Of a DNA stretch of 12,649 nt, positions 7,367 through 12,649 are shown in pieces. Below the pieces are notes generated by a model. It was given only the letters and a program-made list of their open reading frames with translations. It ran no database searches and was not told where the DNA came from. The stretch lies in NCBI GenBank assembly GCA_003447515.1, contig DLZA01000385.1:1-12649 (forward strand), in the 5' to 3' direction. The first letter of the stretch is position 1, and each line of letters begins with the position of its first letter. A program made the position numbers and the translations under genes. The stretch is from Paracoccaceae bacterium (GTDB taxonomy: Bacteria; Pseudomonadota; Alphaproteobacteria; Rhodobacterales; Rhodobacteraceae).

Positions 7367-8962
7367 TCAATATCCAATTGCACAGCCATCTTTACGCGGA
7401 TCAGATCCACCAGTCAAAACACCCTGCTCCCAGTCAATCCAAATAGCTTGTGAACCCCCAATAGGTTTTTGGGGCTTCACAATTTGATGGCCTTTCGTAG
7501 CCAATTCATCGCGAATGAATTGCGGTACCGCAGTTTCGATTTCAACTTCACCCGTAAATGGGTCCACCATAAAACGTGGTACGTCCATAGCTTCTTGCAC
7601 ATCCATGCCATAATCAAAAAAGCGGCTGAGGAATTGCAAATGACCAAAGGCCTGATATTGACCACCCATGACACCAAAAGGCATCACAACCTTCCCACCT
7701 TTGGTCAGCATTCCTGGAATGATCGTATGAAGCGGACGTTTGCCGCCTTCAATGCAATTTGGATGCCCACGAGTAAGCGAGAACCCGTGTCCACGGTTTT
7801 GGAGCACCACACCTGATTTCGGTGCAGTCAAGCCAGACCCCCAACCATGGAAAAGCGTATTGATGAAACTTGCCGCGTTGCGGTCCTTGTCGACAACAGT
7901 GATATAGACAGTATCTTCATGCCGGGTAAGTGGAACTTTATTTGGCGGTATCGTTGCCCGTGCTTCGTTGATCTGATCGCGCATTCTTGAAGCATATTCC
8001 ACCGACAAGATCTCTTCGATCGGGACATTGGAAAAAACGGGGTCTGCAAGGTACATGTTGCGCGCGCGATACGCCAAACGACAAGCTTCTAATTCTTGGT
8101 GAATACGTTTTGTCGTGATCGGCCCATCAACACCCGGATCAAAGCCACTCATTATATTCAATAGTAAAAGCGCGAACAGCCCCTGTCCATTAGGTGGACA
8201 TTCATGAACCACGTGCCCATGATATCGGGTGGTGATCGGTGTGACGTAATTTCCGTTGGTATTGGAAAAGTCATCAAGCGTGTGCAAACCCCCTTTTTCT
8301 TGAAGGTAGTGCACGATATCCTCGGCTACTTCTCCTCGGTAAAAGGCATCACGGCCATTTTCTGCAATTAACTGCAAGGTATCAGCCAATTTTCTTTGAT
8401 TATGCATTTGGCCAACTTTTGGGACCTCGCCATTTATCAAAAAAATGTTGGCTGTGCTTTCTTCCCTTGCAATCAGTGGCTTGCTAGCAGTCCAATCATA
8501 CTGAACACGCGAAGATATAGGATAACCATCATGGGCGTAGGCGATTGCAGGCTGTAGCACATCAGACAAAGACATACGTCCATGATCGGTAAGCAGTTTT
8601 GACCAAGCATCAACCGCACCTGGAATAGTTACGGAATGGGGTGAGCTGCGCTCAAACTTTTTAATACCTTGGTCTTCATAGAAATCGATTGTCGCAGCCG
8701 CGGGCGCTTTGCCAGAGCCGTTGAATGCCACCACTTGATCTGTTCCATTGGGCGCATACAGACAAAAGCTATCTCCACCAATTCCCGTTGAACCTGGCTC
8801 CACAACACACTGCACGGCACAGGCAGCAACGGCCCCATCCATCGCATTGCCTCCAGCTTTAAGAACATCAATCGCCGCTTGACTAGCCAATGGATGGGAC
8901 GTGGCTGCCATACCATTAGGAGCATTGACAGGAGAACGGCCAGGGAGTTCGAAATTACGCAT
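7367..8962 (-). CDS. Gamma-glutamyltransferase-family Ntn hydrolase, divergent substrate site
   Basis: Self-cleaving N-terminal nucleophile hydrolase of the GGT family (531 aa). The fold markers are present: PLASQAAIDVLKAGGNAMDG (24-43), GSTGIGGDSF (57-66), VTIPGAVDAW (111-120), PPNGQG (256-261), and the predicted autocleavage site before Thr351 in HEDTVYITVVDKD, which would give a ~350-residue large and a ~181-residue small subunit. There is no signal peptide, so it should be cytoplasmic, unlike E. coli Ggt. By an ungapped alignment from memory to E. coli Ggt, the residues that hold the gamma-glutamyl group are replaced: the RExAP arginine is Ser83 (NGSGKAP), Asn411 is Phe371, Gln430 is Arg390, Asp433 is Gly393 and the SS pair is His412-Thr413. 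This resembles the YwrD, oxamate amidohydrolase and cephalosporin-acylase-like branch. It is therefore probably an amidohydrolase of unknown substrate. The start ATG has only a weak ribosome-binding motif (TAGG). Confidence 0.88.
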   Translation of the reverse strand: MRNFELPGRSPVNAPNGMAATSHPLASQAAIDVLKAGGNAMDGAVAACAVQCVVEPGSTGIGGDSFCLYAPNGTDQVVAFNGSGKAPAAATIDFYEDQGIKKFERSSPHSVTIPGAVDAWSKLLTDHGRMSLSDVLQPAIAYAHDGYPISSRVQYDWTASKPLIAREESTANIFLINGEVPKVGQMHNQRKLADTLQLIAENGRDAFYRGEVAEDIVHYLQEKGGLHTLDDFSNTNGNYVTPITTRYHGHVVHECPPNGQGLFALLLLNIMSGFDPGVDGPITTKRIHQELEACRLAYRARNMYLADPVFSNVPIEEILSVEYASRMRDQINEARATIPPNKVPLTRHEDTVYITVVDKDRNAASFINTLFHGWGSGLTAPKSGVVLQNRGHGFSLTRGHPNCIEGGKRPLHTIIPGMLTKGGKVVMPFGVMGGQYQAFGHLQFLSRFFDYGMDVQEAMDVPRFMVDPFTGEVEIETAVPQFIRDELATKGHQIVKPQKPIGGSQAIWIDWEQGVLTGGSDPRKDGCAIGY

Positions 8963-8987
8963 TTGGGTGCCTATTATTTATAAAATT

Positions 8988-9009
8988 ATTGGCGTGAGCT
9001 TACGCCAAT
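8988..9009 (-). terminator. Hairpin between the saccharopine dehydrogenase and GGT-family genes
   Basis: ATTGGCGT (8988-8995) and ACGCCAAT (9002-9009) form a perfect 8-bp stem around a loop containing AGCT, making a nearly complete palindrome. On the minus strand it lies 34 bases after the saccharopine dehydrogenase stop and is followed by AATAATTTTATAA, a broken T-rich run. It starts only about 25 bases upstream of the GGT-family ATG. It may be a terminator, an attenuator, or an operator for the downstream gene. Confidence 0.5.
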
Positions 9010-9043
9010 CAAAGCCTTAGAAGCTAGAAGAATTCTGCGACTG

Positions 9044-10093
9044 TTAGATTTGTTTAAGATGATGCTCAAAAATCTTTGACGCCCGCCCCCAAACGCCTTC
9101 GCCAATTTCATCAAGACTTAAAAGATATGGTAAAAGCTGTTGAGCGTAATCTTTACTACTTTCAACAGGGAGCATTGACGGTAAGTTATCGATGGCCATC
9201 ACGTCAAGCGGGTTAGAGCCACCCGCAACTCGCACCAAAGGGTCAGAAAATGTGGTGGAACGGTCATAAATTGGGATTGGGTTAAAGTTACTATTGGGAT
9301 CACAGGACACATCTGCAATCACACGTAATTGACGATCCGCGGTAATTGAAGATTGGGAAACAAAAACAGGAGCGCTTGGCCCTGAAATGATGCAGTTCAC
9401 AAACAACGTATGGTCAAGGATTTTTGGAAATGGCCCACCGTGTTTAGTTTCATTAATATCCCAAAGCGTAGTGTCGAAACCAACACCTTCGAGAAGGTCC
9501 CTCGCACCCTTTCCGACACGTCCTTTTGCACCGATAATGATGGCAGTCTTTGCTGCTTCCAGGTTTAGATTGGCCAATGCGTGTAAAAGTATATCTTTCG
9601 ACGGATAAACACCGATGGAACCCAATGGTTTGCAGAGCTCTTGAGCTGCCATCGCCATAACGCCAACGGCAGCACCTGCAAATCCTGCCCAATAGCCGAA
9701 GGCTGCAACGCGACTACCATTCTCGTCAATCAAGTATTCCAAATCATAAAGTGTGCCACCGCCCCTTTTGAAACGTTTTATCAAGCACGGACCATCCATC
9801 TGACCTTTGAAAGCATGACCAAACATAATATGCTTATGACGCAGGTCTGGACCATCTTCGTCTAGCTCTTTGAGCCCAAAGACAATCGTATCCCTCGGCG
9901 CATCCACCCAACTTTGCCCTGCAGCAATGGTACAACCCACGCCCGCAAAGCCTGCTATACCAATTGCCCGTGGTTCGCTTTCCTCAACCGTCACTTGGTG
10001 CCCTGCCGCTAACAACTTCGCTGCACCTTCTGGTGTTAATCCAACCCGTCGCTCAAACGCGCGTTGCTCTGCGCGCACCCAAATATGTGCCAA
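9044..10093 (-). CDS. Saccharopine dehydrogenase (NAD+, L-lysine-forming)-like
   Basis: Cytosolic NAD-dependent enzyme (349 aa) similar to yeast Lys1, which interconverts saccharopine with lysine plus 2-oxoglutarate. The N-terminal half has WVRAEQRAFERRVGLTPEGA (5-24) and the catalytic-pair segments GLKEL (Lys75) and FGHAFKGQ (His93), matching the acid-base Lys and His of Lys1. The NAD site is IGAKGRVGKGA (187-197), and DVSCDPNSNFNPIPIY (261-276) and DNLPSMLP (302-309) are typical of the family. The frame opens with TTG at 10093, not ATG. GAAAGGG lies about nine bases upstream and the conserved N-terminus begins at once, so the TTG start is convincing. No partner lysine-ketoglutarate reductase or aminoadipate semialdehyde gene is present, so the direction (lysine breakdown or formation) and the true substrate are open. 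Confidence 0.88.
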   Translation of the reverse strand: MAHIWVRAEQRAFERRVGLTPEGAAKLLAAGHQVTVEESEPRAIGIAGFAGVGCTIAAGQSWVDAPRDTIVFGLKELDEDGPDLRHKHIMFGHAFKGQMDGPCLIKRFKRGGGTLYDLEYLIDENGSRVAAFGYWAGFAGAAVGVMAMAAQELCKPLGSIGVYPSKDILLHALANLNLEAAKTAIIIGAKGRVGKGARDLLEGVGFDTTLWDINETKHGGPFPKILDHTLFVNCIISGPSAPVFVSQSSITADRQLRVIADVSCDPNSNFNPIPIYDRSTTFSDPLVRVAGGSNPLDVMAIDNLPSMLPVESSKDYAQQLLPYLLSLDEIGEGVWGRASKIFEHHLKQI

Positions 10094-10353
10094 AAATAAT
10101 TACCCTTTCACCACTTTAGCGTTGACGGACTAACACTACCCGCACCAACAAAACACACCATGAAAAGGCGAACAATTAGTGGATGTTTACCACAAGATCA
10201 AACTCATTCCCCCACACAAACGCAATGAAAAAATTCGGTCACTTACAATCCATACCGGCTCATAAAATACTGGCTGCATAATTGAAGTGATCACTTTCCT
10301 CACATCAACCCTCTCTTTATAAACCAATCAAAGAATCTAATACAGGTACCGAC
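10094..10353. promoter_or_regulatory. Divergent intergenic region with a 12-bp palindrome
   Basis: The 260-bp gap between two divergent genes must hold promoters for both. It contains a perfect palindrome, AAGTGATCACTT (10285-10296), about 58 bases before the SDR start codon, and a small hairpin, GTGG-7-CCAC (10179-10193). The palindrome is operator-like and could bind a dimeric regulator, but no regulator gene lies nearby. I could not identify convincing -35/-10 pairs or a coding frame here. Confidence 0.4.
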
Positions 10354-11292
10354 ATGAGTTTTGAGAAAGCATTGATCACAGGTGGAAACGGAAATCTTGG
10401 ACAATTGGTAGCCACCCGCCTCGAATCTCAAGGCGTGAAGGTAATAAGTTTTGATTTGCCGGGCACAGAAAACGCTGAAACCGATGCTCGCCACGCTGTT
10501 GTTTTGGGTGATATGCGCGATCACGACCTGCTGCGCCAAGTTTTTGGCGAACACGAGCCGCAAGCTATTTTCCACCTTGCTTCGATGTTATCTGGCAGCA
10601 GCGAAGCGGACCCACTGGCGGCGTGGGACGTAAACGCTTCCGCCTCTATTGCACTGATGAGACTCGCGTTGGAATATCAATGCGGCCCCTTTTTCTTCGC
10701 CTCGACCTTAGCCACATACGGCCCAGATTTACCAAGCCCGTTGCCCGAAGAAGCAGAACAATGGCCCCAAAATATCTATGGTGTGACCAAAGTTGCCGTG
10801 GAACGCATGGGCCTCTATCTCAAGAAAAAACAAAATCTTGATTTTAGATGCCTGCGCTTTCCCTTCGTCCTATCTCCCTATGCCCCTTCTGCGGCACTTA
10901 CTGCGTTTGCGTCAAACGCCTTCAAAGCAGCGGCAAAAGGCGAACAATTTACTTTTCCCGTCGCCCCGCACACCGCCATGTCGACATTATTCTTAGACGA
11001 CGTCACCCGCAGCATCGTCGAAATTGCCCAAGCAGACGCAAAACGTCTAACCCGTCCGGCCTACAACCTACATGGTTACACTGTTCAAACCAGTGATATC
11101 GTCGAAAAACTGCGCCTGCGCTATCAAACATTTGATTGCACCTATGAGCCTAAAGAAGAATTGATCGATCTGATCGGGCGCTGGCCATCCGCAATGGTAT
11201 CAGAATCGGCGGCAAATGATTGGGATTGGTCTGTGAAATTCGATTTCGACAAAACTGCCGAAGCCATGTTTGCACTGTTTGAGACCAGTTAG
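10354..11292 (+). CDS. NAD-dependent extended SDR, short-chain threonine dehydrogenase-like
   Basis: Extended short-chain dehydrogenase/reductase (312 aa) of the NAD-dependent epimerase/dehydratase family. The Rossmann motif is TGGNGNLG (9-16), Asp34 at the end of the second strand suggests NAD preference, Ser117 (FASTLATYG) and Tyr142-x3-Lys146 (IYGVTK) are the catalytic residues, and HLASMLSG (74-81) is conserved. Overall order and the C-terminal YNLHGYTVQ (237-245), RWPSAM (276-281) and DWDWSVKFDF (289-298) most resemble UDP-galactose-4-epimerase-like L-threonine 3-dehydrogenases. However, the GGGTTDYA segment and the MMYMDD-like segment that shape the threonine site are replaced (SPYAPSAALTAFA, 174-186; TAMSTLFLDD, 207-216). 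The substrate is therefore uncertain. A modest CAGG ribosome-binding site precedes the ATG. Its stop overlaps that of the convergent monooxygenase gene. Confidence 0.88.
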   Translation: MSFEKALITGGNGNLGQLVATRLESQGVKVISFDLPGTENAETDARHAVVLGDMRDHDLLRQVFGEHEPQAIFHLASMLSGSSEADPLAAWDVNASASIALMRLALEYQCGPFFFASTLATYGPDLPSPLPEEAEQWPQNIYGVTKVAVERMGLYLKKKQNLDFRCLRFPFVLSPYAPSAALTAFASNAFKAAAKGEQFTFPVAPHTAMSTLFLDDVTRSIVEIAQADAKRLTRPAYNLHGYTVQTSDIVEKLRLRYQTFDCTYEPKEELIDLIGRWPSAMVSESAANDWDWSVKFDFDKTAEAMFALFETS

Positions 11293-12458
11293 TTAATAGC
11301 CTCGGTCGCGTTGTAGGAATAGATTGAATTAAACGGTTTCATTACAAGTTTTGTTGGCAACATGCGTGCAATATGAAGCTTGGCCCGAGACACCAGCCCC
11401 CCTGCAGGCCCACGATAATGAAACATGTCAGCATTGCGACGCGCCCGGGCTTGCAACATCGCTGTGCGTGGCTTCCTCAACATTTCGTAACGTTCAAGCG
11501 CCCGCGGTACATCATCAACCCCGTCCAAACAAACCGCGAGAACATACGCATCTTCAATCGCCATCGCAGCCCCTTGCGCCACAAACGGTAACGTCGGGTG
11601 GCAAGAATCCCCTAAAAGAGCAACTGATCCATCCGACCAGCGATCTAACACTGGTTTGTCGTACAGCGCCCAAATGTTTACTTCATGGGCTACATCCAGT
11701 AGCGTGGTAACCGTCGGATGCCAGCCCTCAAAAGACGCCCGCAGCGCCTCTGCGTCACCTGGTTGCGTCCAACTAGGATCTGTCCAATTGGTACGTTCCT
11801 CGACCGCAACGAAGTTTACCAATGCCCCCCCACGCACAAAATATGTTACAAGGTGTTTGCCCACCCCCGTCCAAACTGTGGCGTCAGGAGAGATCAAATT
11901 TCTTGGCAAGTGATCGGCTGGCACAGCCCCACGCCACGCAACTTGACCAGTAAATTTAGGAGATTGCATGATATTCATCTGCAAAGCGTGTGAGGATCGA
12001 ATACCATCAGCGGCAATACTGATATCAGCCCTAGAAAGATCCAAAAAGCCATTTTCATCATAGCTGTGGACTGGAGTATTTAAATGAGAGGCCACCCCCA
12101 AACGTGCTGCTTCTTTTTGTAAAATGCGATGCAAATCGGAGCGGTGCACATGCAAATAGGACCCACCATAGGCTTCCTTCGCACCGTCCTTTAACGGTAT
12201 CTTCACATAAGCACGCCCGGTACTACCGTCCTTGATTACAGCATGTTCTGGTGCAAAAGAAACCGCATGCAACGCCTCATCCAAACCGAGGGCGCAAAAA
12301 ACTTTCATAGCATTCGGGCTTAGCTGTAGACCTGCGCCCACTTCAACCATTTCTGCGGCTTGTTCGAAAACACGCACAGAAATGCCCCGCTGAGCCAAAG
12401 CTATTGCCGCCGTCAGCCCACCTATGCCAGCTCCTACTATATTTGCTGTCTTAACCAT
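11289..12458 (-). CDS. FAD-dependent monooxygenase, salicylate hydroxylase-like
   Basis: Class A flavoprotein monooxygenase (389 aa) that would use NAD(P)H and oxygen to hydroxylate an aromatic or similar substrate. It has the dinucleotide motif GAGIGG (9-14) with Glu32 at the end of the second strand, LQLSPNAMKVFCALGL (44-59), the DG motif (Asp151-Gly152 in AADGIRSS) and the GD motif LLGDSCHPTLPFVAQGAAMA (281-300), then IEDAYVLA. The family includes salicylate and 6-hydroxynicotinate hydroxylases, but also many untested enzymes, so the substrate is not assigned. I chose the ATG at 12458 because the FAD motif follows at once; an upstream in-frame TTG at 12497 lacks a ribosome-binding site. 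The ATG itself has only a weak one. The last four bases overlap the convergent SDR gene. Confidence 0.88.
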   Translation of the reverse strand: MVKTANIVGAGIGGLTAAIALAQRGISVRVFEQAAEMVEVGAGLQLSPNAMKVFCALGLDEALHAVSFAPEHAVIKDGSTGRAYVKIPLKDGAKEAYGGSYLHVHRSDLHRILQKEAARLGVASHLNTPVHSYDENGFLDLSRADISIAADGIRSSHALQMNIMQSPKFTGQVAWRGAVPADHLPRNLISPDATVWTGVGKHLVTYFVRGGALVNFVAVEERTNWTDPSWTQPGDAEALRASFEGWHPTVTTLLDVAHEVNIWALYDKPVLDRWSDGSVALLGDSCHPTLPFVAQGAAMAIEDAYVLAVCLDGVDDVPRALERYEMLRKPRTAMLQARARRNADMFHYRGPAGGLVSRAKLHIARMLPTKLVMKPFNSIYSYNATEAIN

Positions 12459-12649
12459 TCCGTTCGTTACCAATTTCCAATCAGAATACCAACCCAACTT
12501 GGAGAAATGATATGGTCTTCGTTGCTTATTCTAACCAAACCATAAAATATCGATAGCACATAAAAAAAATTATTTCCTAGATTAAAGATGCATCGAAACG
12601 CACCTGCATTAGCGGCTTCAATACCACGTTCGCCTGAAGCACTTTCCCC
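12459..12649. other. Right-edge region with unresolved open frames
   Basis: On the minus strand a frame stays open from the window edge to TAA at 12469-12467, eight bases before the monooxygenase ATG. Its first ~24 codons read like protein (for example GERGIEAANAGAF), but the rest is AT-rich with rare-looking codons (ATA, AGA, CTA). On the plus strand an ATG at 12588 opens a frame (MHRNAPALAASIPRSPEAL) that also runs off the edge, with no clear ribosome-binding site. Either an operon partner of the monooxygenase, the start of a divergent gene, or noncoding sequence is possible. Confidence 0.25.

Noticed and set aside
12459..12497. Extended TTG start for the FAD monooxygenase
   Set aside because: No ribosome-binding site precedes it, and the FAD motif in this family normally begins within the first ten residues, which fits the ATG at 12458.
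1..12649. CRISPR array, tRNA, insertion sequence or prophage signs
   Set aside because: I saw no spaced direct repeats, tRNA-like cloverleaf, transposase or integrase motifs, or target-site duplications anywhere in the window.

Overview
The window looks like chromosomal DNA of a marine alphaproteobacterium, most likely a Rhodobacterales (Roseobacter-group) member of moderate GC content. This is an inference from the protein families (iron-binding periplasmic protein of the AfuA/FutA type, lysine-forming saccharopine dehydrogenase, pxpABC, bacterial KatG), the protein style and the dense packing. No rRNA or tRNA gene confirms it. I see no integrase, transposase, CRISPR array or tRNA. It reads as an ordinary metabolic region, not a mobile island, and I did not find a clear new multi-gene system.

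Layout, left to right. (1) 1-1125, minus strand: a secreted Fe(3+)-binding protein, followed by a strong intrinsic terminator and then, at the left edge, a probable start codon of the next gene (perhaps the transporter permease). (2) 1246-2403, minus: an acyl-CoA dehydrogenase. A perfect 18-bp inverted repeat separates it from the iron gene. (3) 2548-5014, plus: pxpA-pxpB-pxpC, three overlapping genes for ATP-dependent 5-oxoprolinase, divergent from the acyl-CoA dehydrogenase across a 144-bp control region. (4) 5073-7241, minus: catalase-peroxidase katG, convergent with pxpC. (5) 7367-8962, minus: a cytoplasmic gamma-glutamyltransferase-family Ntn hydrolase whose usual glutamate-binding residues are replaced. 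(6) 9044-10093, minus, TTG start: a lysine-forming saccharopine dehydrogenase-like protein. (7) 10354-11292, plus: an NAD-dependent extended SDR resembling the short-chain threonine dehydrogenases, divergent from (6) across a 260-bp region with a 12-bp palindrome. (8) 11289-12458, minus: an FAD-dependent aromatic-type monooxygenase whose stop codon overlaps that of (7). The right edge holds unresolved open frames.

How they may work together: PxpABC turns 5-oxoproline into glutamate, the GGT-family enzyme hydrolyses an amide of unknown identity, and saccharopine dehydrogenase links lysine, 2-oxoglutarate and saccharopine, so the middle of the window leans towards amino-acid and amide salvage. 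KatG and the iron-binding protein are stress and nutrient functions that may simply be neighbours. No single operon joins all of these; only pxpABC is clearly one transcription unit. The most interesting points are the altered active sites of the GGT-family enzyme, the SDR and the acyl-CoA dehydrogenase, and several hairpins and palindromes in the gaps.
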